From Candidatus Acetothermia bacterium (GTDB lineage Bacteria > Bipolaricaulota > Bipolaricaulia > Bipolaricaulales > Bipolaricaulaceae), in NCBI GenBank assembly GCA_003551325.1, contig PUMK01000232.1, positions 1 through 6,751 on the forward strand: a DNA stretch of 6,751 nt, given 5' to 3'. A program made the translations under genes and the position numbers. The stretch's first letter is position 1, and every line of letters begins with the position of its first letter. The notes under the pieces were generated by a model. That model ran no database searches and had not been told where the DNA came from. It saw only the letters and a program-made list of their open reading frames with translations. Positions 1 through 5,963 of the stretch are shown here, one piece after another.

Positions 1-132
1 CTGCCCCAAGCCTGGAAGGGCAAGGGATGCAAGACCATAGAGCATGGGCTCGCGCGGAGCCTCCGCTGCCGAAGCCTGGATGCACGTCGCTGCCAACAGC
101 AGAGCCACCAGCAACATAGACGTTCTGCGCAT
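1..132 (-). CDS. Exported or membrane protein, N-terminal fragment cut by the window edge
   Basis: Only the first 44 codons are visible; the frame is open to the left edge. Translation starts MRRTSMLLVALLLAATC: a basic N-terminus, then a leucine/alanine-rich hydrophobic core and a small-residue region (QASAAEA) that fits signal peptidase I cleavage near residues 22-25. The cysteine at residue 17 follows A-A-T, a poor lipobox, so a lipoprotein is unlikely. After the signal comes a second apolar stretch, LYGLASLALPGLGQ. The 'LxLPGLGQ' pattern is common at the start of small bacterial membrane proteins of the DUF5683/TM2-like kind, but too little is present to assign a family. The start is fixed by an excellent ribosome-binding site. 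The gene lies 49 nt after the rocD stop on the same strand, with no terminator seen between, so co-transcription is likely. Function unknown. Confidence 0.72.
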   Translation of the reverse strand, partial: MRRTSMLLVALLLAATCIQASAAEAPREPMLYGLASLALPGLGQ

Positions 133-135
133 GTC

Positions 136-147
136 GATCACCTCCTT
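136..147 (-). promoter_or_regulatory. Extended Shine-Dalgarno site, 12-nt match to the anti-SD
   Basis: On the minus strand this reads AAGGAGGTGATC, complementary over 12 nt to the common bacterial 16S rRNA 3' end (GATCACCTCCTT). It sits with an 8-nt spacer between GGAGG and the ATG at 132, so it decides the start of the exported-protein gene. The match is longer than at any other gene in this window and predicts strong initiation, or tight ribosome holding. Confidence 0.85.
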
Positions 148-181
148 AGAGCCGTACAACGCTCCGATCATCCGTAATCGT

Positions 182-1369
182 CTAGCTCAGAACCTTACGG
201 ATGCGCGGCAGCGCCCAATCCAGTTCATCCTTGGTGATGACGAGCGGAGGGGCAAACCGCACGACATTGTCGTGGGTCTCTTTGCACAGGATGCCCTCGT
301 CCTTGAGTGCCTCACAGTACGGCCTGGCCTTACGCGTGAGTTCAACGCCGATGAACAGACCTCTTCCACGCACTTCCCGGATCAGGGTACTCGTCATCTC
401 CTGAAGGGCCTGCTTCATGTAGGTACCGAGCTTGAGGGAGTTCTCGACCATGTTGCCCTCCTCGAGGGCGTCGATCGCAGCGATGGCGCACGCGGAAGCA
501 AGCGGGTTGCCGCCAAACGTGGACCCATGGGAACCCGGGTCGAAGAGGTCAAGGAGCGCTCGATTCGCCACCACCGCCGACACCGGCATGAGACCTCCGC
601 TAAGCGCCTTGCCCAAAATGTACACATCGGGCTTCACAGCCTCCCAGTCACAGCAGAACAGCTTGCCTGTCCTTCCAAACCCGGTCTGGATCTCGTCAGC
701 CAGAAAGAGCACGTTGCGCTCCTGGCAGATCGCATACGCCTCCTTCAGGTAACCCTCGGGCGGTACGACCACCCCACCTTCACCCTGGATCGGCTCCACA
801 AGGAACCCGGCCGTGTGGGGCGTAATCGCTTCCTCCAGGGCACGGCTGTCCCCGTAGGGAACCAGCGTGAAGCCAGGGGTCAGGGGGCCGAAGCCCCTCT
901 TGTACGCCGCCTCGGAGGAGAAAGAGATCGCGGTGATCGTCCTGCCGGCGAAGTTGCCGTTGCACGCGATGAGCTCCGCCTGGTCCTCTGGAACACCCTT
1001 CACCTCGTAGGCCCACCTGCGCGCACACTTGATGGCTGTCTCCACAGCCTCAGCGCCGCTGTTCATGATCAGTGCGCGGTCCTTGCCGGTGAGCAAGGCC
1101 AGTTTCTGGCATAGAGGCCCGAGTGTCGTGTTGTGGAATGCCCGTGAGGTCAAGGTGACCAGATCCAGCTGGCGTTTCGCTGCCTCGATGATCCTCGGGT
1201 GGCGATGCCCTTGGTTGAGGGCGGAATAGGCGCTGAGCATGTCCATATAGCGATTGCCCTCCGGATCCTCAACCCAGACGCCCTCCGCCCGGGCGACGAC
1301 GATCGGCAGAGGAAGGTAGTTGGGGGCACAGTACCGTTCCGTTACCTCCAGAGTCTCCTTCGTCGACAC
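182..1369 (-). CDS. rocD: Ornithine aminotransferase (ornithine-oxo-acid transaminase), PLP enzyme
   Basis: This 395-residue class-III (fold type I) aminotransferase moves the delta-amino group of ornithine to 2-oxoglutarate, giving glutamate-5-semialdehyde and glutamate in cytosolic arginine/ornithine breakdown and proline synthesis. The Schiff-base lysine is K254 in LGKALSGG; the PLP-ring aspartate and following glutamine are D225 and Q228 in ADEIQTG; T284 in HGSTFGGNP binds phosphate. Residues that mark ornithine specificity in human OAT have counterparts: Y18 (NYLPLP), Y48 (AYSALNQGH), R143 (AGRT), E197 (QGEGG) and R371 (VRFAPPLV). This separates it from acetylornithine and GABA aminotransferases. 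The length matches bacterial RocD (about 400). I chose GTG at 1369 because AAAGGAG lies 11 nt upstream and homology begins just after it; the frame stays open to an ATG at 1468, which would add 33 unconserved residues. The exported-protein gene follows at 132. Family confidence is high. Confidence 0.95.
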   Translation of the reverse strand: MSTKETLEVTERYCAPNYLPLPIVVARAEGVWVEDPEGNRYMDMLSAYSALNQGHRHPRIIEAAKRQLDLVTLTSRAFHNTTLGPLCQKLALLTGKDRALIMNSGAEAVETAIKCARRWAYEVKGVPEDQAELIACNGNFAGRTITAISFSSEAAYKRGFGPLTPGFTLVPYGDSRALEEAITPHTAGFLVEPIQGEGGVVVPPEGYLKEAYAICQERNVLFLADEIQTGFGRTGKLFCCDWEAVKPDVYILGKALSGGLMPVSAVVANRALLDLFDPGSHGSTFGGNPLASACAIAAIDALEEGNMVENSLKLGTYMKQALQEMTSTLIREVRGRGLFIGVELTRKARPYCEALKDEGILCKETHDNVVRFAPPLVITKDELDWALPRIRKVLS

Positions 1370-1751
1370 GTTGAGCACCTCTCCTTTCTGTGCGTACGCT
1401 TGCGGAGCATCAGGCTCCTGTGACGACAGGCCGGTCCTCGTACACAGGGGGCAAGGCCGGCCCGACATGGGTAGTGTATGCGGACGTTAACTGATGTGTG
1501 CGCGCACTGCAAGGGGAATCTGGGAAACATGGGGTGACGGAATGCGCCCGTTCTCAAGGAGGAGACAGAACAGACTGGGGTGGCGATGACCCTGCTCTTG
1601 GATGGTACACTTGTGGACGATTGGGTCACCCTGCGTGCCCGCGAGGTGACGCGGAACAGTGCACGAAATGCCGCTTAGGCGACAGAAGTGTGTACGGAAT
1701 CGTGGCACACTGGACCACGAAGCTGACGACTTGTCATGGAGGAGTGTGAAC
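1370..1751. other. Divergent intergenic region between rocD and the helicase unit
   Basis: This 382-nt gap should hold the promoters for rocD (leftward) and for the small protein plus helicase (rightward). No consensus pair of -35 and -10 boxes stands out. A weak rocD candidate on the minus strand has TTGCAG near 1512 and TAACGT near 1487, 17 nt apart. Two dyads are visible. GTCACC/GGTGAC occupies 1625-1630 and 1645-1650. TCGTGG/CCACGA occupies 1700-1705 and 1715-1720, ends about 31 nt before the GTG at 1752, and could be an operator. A good but apparently unused AAGGAGGAG lies at 1556-1564. A 30-codon frame (1586-1678) has no properly spaced ribosome-binding site, and I do not call it a gene. 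Confidence 0.5.
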
Positions 1752-2102
1752 GTGATGCATGACCAACCGACTGTGAAGGTTCGACCTGCTGAAGCACCGC
1801 GGACCGGCGAATGGGTTGTAGAGTGGCGGAGCCCCCTCATCGCGGGACCCTCGTACCTGTATTTCCCCACCGAGGCAAAGGCCCACGAAGCAGTGACCCG
1901 CATTCTTGAGGATGACCGAGGCCCGATGCAGTCGCTGGAGGAGACCCCCACCGCAGAACCCCCGACGCAGCCGTCTGTGATGGAGGAGATCCTCCACTGG
2001 GGGCGCCGTCTCCTGCAGGAACTGCCGGCCGACGTGTCCGAAGAGGCTGCGCGTAGGTTCAAGGGAGCACTGGAACGTCTGGAGGAGGAAGGCGGGATCT
2101 GA
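1752..2102 (+). CDS. Small protein of unknown function, first gene of the helicase unit
   Basis: I do not recognise this protein. It has 116 residues from the GTG at 1752, or 115 from the adjoining ATG at 1755; both sit behind GGAGGAG at 1738-1744, with 7 or 10 nt of spacing. Numbering from the ATG: residues 1-50 look like a small alpha/beta unit, with strands around GEWVVEW and SYLYFP, then a helix starting FPTEAKAHEAVTRILED. Residues 58-73 are a proline/threonine/glutamate-rich linker (EETPTAEPPTQP). Residues 74-115 form one or two charged amphipathic helices (MEEILHWGRRLLQEL, then SEEAARRFKGALERLEEE). There is no signal peptide, membrane segment, cysteine pair or nuclease motif, so it is probably cytosolic. 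The helicase ATG follows 60 nt after its stop on the same strand, which suggests one transcript and perhaps a partner role, but that is inference. Confidence 0.72.
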   Translation: MMHDQPTVKVRPAEAPRTGEWVVEWRSPLIAGPSYLYFPTEAKAHEAVTRILEDDRGPMQSLEETPTAEPPTQPSVMEEILHWGRRLLQELPADVSEEAARRFKGALERLEEEGGI

Positions 2103-2162
2103 ACTGTGAATGGATCTCGGGAAGATCGAGCACTGCCGCCGTCCGCCGTCAGGGAGGGCGGC

Positions 2163-3884
2163 ATGAGCTGTAGGCCAACGCGTGAGCAACAGGCGATTGT
2201 GGAATCCGGCGGACGGGTGATCACGATCAACGCCCGGGCGGGTACTGGGAAGACGACCACCCTGCACATGATCGCCGAGCGCTCCACGGGCTCGCGTGCC
2301 CTGTACCTCGTGTTCAACAAACGCGCGCAACTCCGTGCGCAGGCAGTCTTCCCTCCTCATGTGGACGTGCGGACAGTGCACTCACTGGCCTTCGGCAGTG
2401 CTCGCCGCGGTCAACGCTGGCGGCTGGGTCCCGACCTTGGGCCGGCCGCCTTCCTGATGGCTTACGCGGACATGCCTGAAGAACAACACGACCTTGCAGG
2501 ACTATCCCATTCCTTCCTTGGCTACTTCATGGCTGCGCCTCATCCACGCGTTGAAGAAGCCCTGCAGCCGTTCTCCGAACTGTGGCTCACGGACACGCAA
2601 CGCAGCATCTTCAGCCGCCACGAAGAGCGGATTGCCGACGCCTGCCGGGGCCTACTCACAGCATGGTATCAAGGTACCATGGAGTGCCCCCACGATTTCT
2701 ATTTGAAGCTCGCCCATCGGACCGGGAGCCTGCAACGAAAACTGGCGTCGTACGAACTTGTACTCGTCGACGAAGGCCAGGACCTATCGGAGATCATGCT
2801 CGACCTGTTGCGGCACTGTGCGGGCCGCGTGGTTCTCGTCGGTGATTCTCACCAAGGGATCTACGGTTTTCGCTTTGCCGTAGATGCCACCCAACAGCTT
2901 CCCGCCGACGCCACGCACGAACTCACCTCGAGTTTCCGGTTTGGCCGAGACCTTGCGGAACTCGCCTCCCTCTACGTCCAGGAGAGCAAAGGCCTCAAGG
3001 GCTTCCGCATTCGAGGCTCCAAGGATCGGACCACGAGCGTTCAGCTGTACAGCAACCTGCGGTCGAAGAGCGCTCCCATCGGGGGTGCAATGCTTGCCCG
3101 GACAAACCTCAGCCTGTTCGAGGGGGCACTGCGGCTTCACAGCGAAGGCCACCCGCTTCGCTTTGAACGGGAGGTGACCCCCCTCATGGGACGCGTACGC
3201 GATGTTCTCCGTCTGTCGAAAGGGCGGCAAGGAGCCGTCAGCGATCCGTTCATCGCTTCGTTCGGATCCCTCGCCCATCTGGAGTCGTATGCCGACCGCA
3301 TGCGCGATGGCTACCTGTTGTCGCTGGTAAGCATCGTCAAGCGCCACGGCGATGGCCTGGAGAACAGCCTGCACAAGCTGCGCAGACACTTCGAGAAATC
3401 CGAAGGTCTCCCCCACAACCGAGTCATCACACTATCCACCGTCCACGCCGCAAAGGGAGATGAGTATCCGACCGTTGCGCTGCACGAGGATATCCCCACC
3501 AGGCTGGAACAGACGCTTGCTGAGGAGGGAACATCACGCGATAGGGCTGAGGAGATCAACGTCAGTTACGTTGCCTTCACCCGCGCGCAACGGAAGCTTC
3601 TCATCCCCGAGTCGTTCGCCGGGCTACTCTCCTCCCGCTGGGGACAGCACCTGCGGGCCCTGGGGACACGACCGAGGAGGGGCCGGCGTTTGTCCACGCG
3701 CGCTTTCCGGGTGGGCGATCGTGTCCAGACACGGAACGGCACGGGCGTGGTTCGGAAGGTCTCCGCTGATGGCCGACAAGTACAGGTTGCCCTTGAGGAC
3801 CAGGATCTCCTGCTCACCGAGCGCCGTGAAGAGCTGCAGCATGCACCGAGCATGGCACCGGACAGTGCGTCGACGAGCAGCTAG
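2163..3884 (+). CDS. FBH1-like superfamily 1A (UvrD-type) DNA helicase
   Basis: A 573-residue ATP-dependent 3'-5' DNA helicase by family, likely acting on single-stranded DNA or recombination intermediates. Motifs in order: Q-motif TREQQ (6-10); Walker A ARAGTGKT (24-31); Ia VFNKRAQ (50-56) and RTVHSLAFG (70-78); Walker B VDEGQD (202-207); III GDSHQGIYGFR (227-237); IV SSFRFGR (256-262), with ARTN at 312-315; V STVHAAKGDEYPTV (425-438); VI YVAFTRAQRKLL (469-480). The spacing and wording of ALYLVFNKRAQ, HSLAFG, FYLKLAH, GDSHQGIYGFRFAVDA and SFRFG resemble human FBH1 (FBXO18) more than UvrD or PcrA; there is no F-box. Residues 515-544 (FRVGDRV…GTGVV…VQVAL) look like the beta-rich Tudor/KOW tail of PcrA. 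I chose ATG at 2163 because GGGAGGG lies 4 nt upstream and the Q-motif follows; the frame extends to a GTG at 2106 with poorly placed SD. The physiological role is inferred. Confidence 0.9.
   Translation: MSCRPTREQQAIVESGGRVITINARAGTGKTTTLHMIAERSTGSRALYLVFNKRAQLRAQAVFPPHVDVRTVHSLAFGSARRGQRWRLGPDLGPAAFLMAYADMPEEQHDLAGLSHSFLGYFMAAPHPRVEEALQPFSELWLTDTQRSIFSRHEERIADACRGLLTAWYQGTMECPHDFYLKLAHRTGSLQRKLASYELVLVDEGQDLSEIMLDLLRHCAGRVVLVGDSHQGIYGFRFAVDATQQLPADATHELTSSFRFGRDLAELASLYVQESKGLKGFRIRGSKDRTTSVQLYSNLRSKSAPIGGAMLARTNLSLFEGALRLHSEGHPLRFEREVTPLMGRVRDVLRLSKGRQGAVSDPFIASFGSLAHLESYADRMRDGYLLSLVSIVKRHGDGLENSLHKLRRHFEKSEGLPHNRVITLSTVHAAKGDEYPTVALHEDIPTRLEQTLAEEGTSRDRAEEINVSYVAFTRAQRKLLIPESFAGLLSSRWGQHLRALGTRPRRGRRLSTRAFRVGDRVQTRNGTGVVRKVSADGRQVQVALEDQDLLLTERREELQHAPSMAPDSASTSS
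3881..3884. other. CTAG shared by two convergent stop codons
   Basis: The helicase ends with TAG at 3882-3884. The minus-strand permease ends with TAG, read from CTA at 3881-3883. The palindrome CTAG thus closes both genes, and the frames overlap by 4 bp. There is no room for a terminator between them, so each 3' end must lie inside the opposite gene. Confidence 0.95.
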
Positions 3885-5155
3885 AACGGCCAGATGATGG
3901 GAATCAAGAAGAGCTGAAGCCCGTACGTCAGCAGGTTGAACAGCCCTCCAAGCAGGAGGTAATCCCCGAACCGGTAACCGACAAACAACACCATCGTGTT
4001 CGGTGGGGTGGCGATGGGGGTAGCGAAGGCCGCTGCACAGGTGGTGGCCAGTGCCATCAACACTGGATACGGCGAGATCCCCACCTGTTGACACATGGAA
4101 AGGGCCACAGGTGCCAGTACGGCTGCCGCTGCGGTGTTGCTCATCACCTGGGTCAGGAGCATCCCTAACCCAGAGATCATCGCTAGCACAAGCAGAGGGC
4201 TGGGCGAAGACCCGAGCAACCGGAGAGCACCCTCGGCCATGAGGCTGCCGGCACCGCTCACATGGAGGCCGGCCGCAAGCCCTATTGAGCCCGCCAAGAG
4301 GAAGACCGTGTTCCAATCGATCCTTCGGTAGACCTGCTCCACGGTGACGCAGCCGGACAGCAGCACCAGCAACGCACCCAGCAACGCTACGAGGTGGGGG
4401 GGAAGGACGCCAACCGAGAAGAGCGCCACACACAGAACAAGGACAAGCGTCGCGATGAGCTTCTTGGAGAGCCGCGCATCGCCTTGGCCTTCCTCTTCAT
4501 AGGTGGCTGATGCGGGCCGCGGGCCACGGTTGGCGAACATGCGCTGGGTGACCGGGTAGGCGAAGACCAGCGTGTACAAGAAGAGCGCTAGGAGGATGGG
4601 GAGACCGATCCACGCAAACTCGAAAAAACCAAACGGGCTGAGTTCAGCACCCACAAGCACATCCTGAACGATGAGGGGGGGCGGGGAACCGACCAACGAC
4701 AACATGCCTCCGGCACTGCTGGCGAACGCAAGGGGCATCAGCAGGTGGCGGGCGCGCAACCGGCGACCCATGGTGCTGGTCGTCATTCCCATGATGATGG
4801 GAATGAAGACCGCGATCGAAGCCGAGTTGCTGAGAAAGGCCGACAACGGGGCGATGATGATCATCGATGCCACCATAACCGCACGCTCGTTCCGCCCCAC
4901 AACGGCCAGCATGCCGCGGCCAATGCTCCCGGCCACGCCGGTATCGAACATCGCAACGCCTACGACCATCATCCCCGCGATGAGGAACACCATCTCCGAG
5001 GCGAACCCGGAGAAGGCGACGGAGAAGTCGACGGTACCCATCACCGCCAACGCGGTACACGCGCCGACAGCAGTGACGGCGAGGGGGACCCGCTCCGTGA
5101 CGTAGAGCACGATGGCCACGCCCAGTACGATCAGAGCTTGTACCGCCGGATCCAT
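3881..5155 (-). CDS. SLC13/DASS-type sodium-dependent anion permease
   Basis: A 424-residue polytopic inner-membrane protein of the divalent anion:sodium symporter family (SLC13, ion transporter superfamily). About ten or more hydrophobic segments fill the sequence, with the main hydrophilic loop at about 205-232. The two inverted-repeat signatures are visible: SNS at 109-111 with GSPPP at 156-160, and SNT at 339-341 with ATPPN at 382-386. In characterised members such as VcINDY, the SNT motifs and nearby hairpins bind Na+ and the anion. The first copy departs from the typical SNT and PPN. There is no TrkA-C/RCK insert as in the longer YbhI/SAC1-like members. The substrate (sulfate, phosphate, dicarboxylate or other) cannot be told from sequence. 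ATG at 5155 has GAGAGG 6 nt upstream. It follows the flavodoxin-like gene on the same strand after a 156-nt structured gap, so it may have its own promoter. Confidence 0.88.
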   Translation of the reverse strand: MDPAVQALIVLGVAIVLYVTERVPLAVTAVGACTALAVMGTVDFSVAFSGFASEMVFLIAGMMVVGVAMFDTGVAGSIGRGMLAVVGRNERAVMVASMIIIAPLSAFLSNSASIAVFIPIIMGMTTSTMGRRLRARHLLMPLAFASSAGGMLSLVGSPPPLIVQDVLVGAELSPFGFFEFAWIGLPILLALFLYTLVFAYPVTQRMFANRGPRPASATYEEEGQGDARLSKKLIATLVLVLCVALFSVGVLPPHLVALLGALLVLLSGCVTVEQVYRRIDWNTVFLLAGSIGLAAGLHVSGAGSLMAEGALRLLGSSPSPLLVLAMISGLGMLLTQVMSNTAAAAVLAPVALSMCQQVGISPYPVLMALATTCAAAFATPIATPPNTMVLFVGYRFGDYLLLGGLFNLLTYGLQLFLIPIIWPF

Positions 5156-5176
5156 ACCTTGCCTCTCTCACCGCCG

Positions 5177-5197
5177 CGGCCGCAGCTACCGCGGCCG
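5177..5197 (-). other. GC-only hairpin in the permease leader
   Basis: CGGCCGC (5177-5183) and GCGGCCG (5191-5197) form a perfect 7-bp stem with a 7-nt loop. It ends about 10 nt before the permease Shine-Dalgarno on the minus strand. No U-run follows, so an intrinsic terminator is unlikely; a leader or attenuator element, or an mRNA end-protecting structure for the upstream gene, is possible. CCGCGGCCG also occurs twice here as a direct repeat (from 5174 and from 5189). Confidence 0.45.
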
Positions 5198-5202
5198 TAG
5201 CG

Positions 5203-5219
5203 TGCCCCACTCAGGGGCA
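5203..5219 (-). other. Second hairpin between the flavodoxin-like gene and the permease
   Basis: TGCCCC (5203-5208) and GGGGCA (5214-5219) form a perfect 6-bp stem closing a 5-nt loop. It lies 5 nt from the GC hairpin at 5177-5197, so the pair could form tandem structures in RNA leaving the flavodoxin-like gene or entering the permease gene. There is no T-tract on either side. Confidence 0.4.
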
Positions 5220-5233
5220 GCTGGAATGGCGTG

Positions 5234-5262
5234 ACCGTACTCGGCAGAGGTCTGCCGCGCAA
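5234..5262 (-). promoter_or_regulatory. Candidate promoter with embedded dyad for the permease
   Basis: On the minus strand, TTGCGC (5262-5257) and TACGGT (5239-5234) are 17 nt apart, a standard spacing with moderate matches to -35 and -10. Nearly the whole spacer is a perfect inverted repeat, CGGCAGA (5242-5248), GG, TCTGCCG (5251-5257). A repressor or spacer-binding activator could sit there. Transcription would start about 70 nt upstream of the permease ATG. Box matches are partial, so this is tentative. Confidence 0.3.
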
Positions 5263-5311
5263 GCTCGTGCTGCCTCATGCTCTTGGAGACAGGTGTGCGG
5301 CAACGACCCAC

Positions 5312-5794
5312 CTACAAGAGCAGACGCTGAGCCGTCTGCGCTACCCGGGCCCCGAGCTTGCTCGCTGACTCCAGCGTATGGGCATCGGGTGCTCCAGCGC
5401 ACGCCACGCCATAGTGGCCACCGGCTTCCAGGGGATCACCCATCACGACCATCCCGTAGATCAGCATCGCCTGCAGGATTGCCATCAGCGTGGTCTCCTT
5501 ACCGCCTGTGGGGTGCGCGGAGGTGGCAAACGCCGCTCCGACCTTTCCCTCCATATGCTTCCGCACCTTGAGAAAATCGTCGAACACCTTCTTCAGTTCA
5601 GCCGCCGAACCGCCGTAATAGACCGGCGAACCTGCGATCACAGCGTCGCTGTCCCTGAACTCCTCGATCCGGATCTCGTCTGGAGTCTTGAGGAGCACAT
5701 CGACACCGTCCACCTGCGCTGCGCCCTCGGCCACCGCCTGGGCAAGGCGCTTCGTGTTCCCACTCCGTGAGTAGTAGAGCACCAGTAGTTGCAT
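5312..5794 (-). CDS. WrbA-like flavodoxin-fold protein (probable FMN-dependent NAD(P)H reductase)
   Basis: A 160-residue cytosolic flavodoxin-fold protein. The N-terminal strand MQLLVLYYS leads into the FMN phosphate loop SRSGNT (9-14) and helix KRLAQAVAEG. AGSPVYYGG (54-62) is the second FMN-contact loop, as in WrbA (SPxYxG), and HPTGGKETT (94-102) matches the WrbA-type GGxETT loop. GGHYG (125-129) matches the region near the isoalloxazine ring. WrbA proteins transfer two electrons from NAD(P)H to quinones. This one is shorter than E. coli WrbA (about 198 residues), so a general flavodoxin/NADPH-FMN reductase role is an alternative. I chose ATG at 5794 because AAGGAGG lies 6 nt upstream and the fold begins at residue 1; the frame is open to 5914, but the extra 40 residues look non-coding. 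The permease gene follows on the same strand. Confidence 0.88.
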   Translation of the reverse strand: MQLLVLYYSRSGNTKRLAQAVAEGAAQVDGVDVLLKTPDEIRIEEFRDSDAVIAGSPVYYGGSAAELKKVFDDFLKVRKHMEGKVGAAFATSAHPTGGKETTLMAILQAMLIYGMVVMGDPLEAGGHYGVACAGAPDAHTLESASKLGARVAQTAQRLLL

Positions 5795-5864
5795 CGCGCA
5801 CCTCCTTGCGCAGAGCGCCTGCGTACATGCTACCGCATCGGCGAACAGAGGGTCGTGGGGAAGG

Positions 5865-5963
5865 TCAGACCGCCTCCACCCTCTCTCCACGATCCGTGAA
5901 CCCGTCCTTGACACGCACCCCGCACACTACGATCGGTTGAATGGCAAGCGAGAGCCCAACCAA
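5865..5963 (-). CDS. Possible 32-residue peptide gene, tentative
   Basis: On the minus strand, AGGAGG (5974-5969) is followed after 5 nt by TTG at 5963 and an open frame of 32 codons ending in TGA (MVGLSLAIQPIVVCGVRVKD… to …ERVEAV). It lies between the MFS transporter and the flavodoxin-like gene on their strand, just after the strong hairpin. The only coding evidence is the good Shine-Dalgarno; the start is the weak TTG, there is no recognised homology, and the same bases could belong to a plus-strand RNA. It could be a leader peptide for the flavodoxin-like gene, or chance. Confidence 0.2.
   Translation of the reverse strand: MVGLSLAIQPIVVCGVRVKDGFTDRGERVEAV
5908..5933 (+). promoter_or_regulatory. 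Promoter-like TTGACA / TACGAT pair, plus strand
   Basis: A consensus TTGACA (5908-5913) precedes TACGAT (5928-5933), but the spacer is 14 nt, shorter than the usual 16-18. If used, the start would fall near 5940, just before the dyad-rich stretch and the terminator-like hairpin at 5986-6021. No plus-strand gene of normal size follows. The spacing makes this weak. Confidence 0.2.

Noticed and set aside
44..1114. Long plus-strand open frame of 356 codons opposite rocD
   Set aside because: It is antisense to a strongly supported aminotransferase with all catalytic residues, and its product is low-complexity and rich in arginine, as expected for a shadow frame in GC-rich DNA.
1586..1678. 30-codon plus-strand frame (MTLLLDGTLVDDWVTLRARE…) in the rocD-helicase gap
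   Set aside because: The nearest AAGGAGGAG is 21 nt from the ATG and 15 nt from the in-frame GTG, too far for initiation, and no family is recognised.
2106..2162. Upstream GTG start for the helicase, 3 nt after the small gene's stop
   Set aside because: The nearest Shine-Dalgarno lies 13 or more nt away, whereas ATG at 2163 has GGGAGGG 4 nt upstream and leads straight into the Q-motif.
1487..2320. Minus-strand frame of 277 codons across the small gene and helicase start
   Set aside because: It covers the promoter gap and lies antisense to the small gene and to the helicase Walker A region; its product has no domain-like pattern.
1752..3884. Gabija-like or other known defence system
   Set aside because: There is a UvrD-type helicase but no GajA-like OLD/TOPRIM nuclease or other effector beside it; the small protein shows no nuclease or membrane motif.
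3624..4433. Minus-strand 269-codon frame across the convergent junction
   Set aside because: It overlaps the C-terminus of the permease in another frame and the helicase antisense; both of those genes have clear family motifs.
4745..5200. Plus-strand histidine-rich 151-codon frame opposite the permease
   Set aside because: The histidine/aspartate richness is the antisense image of hydrophobic codons in the permease, not a metal-binding protein.
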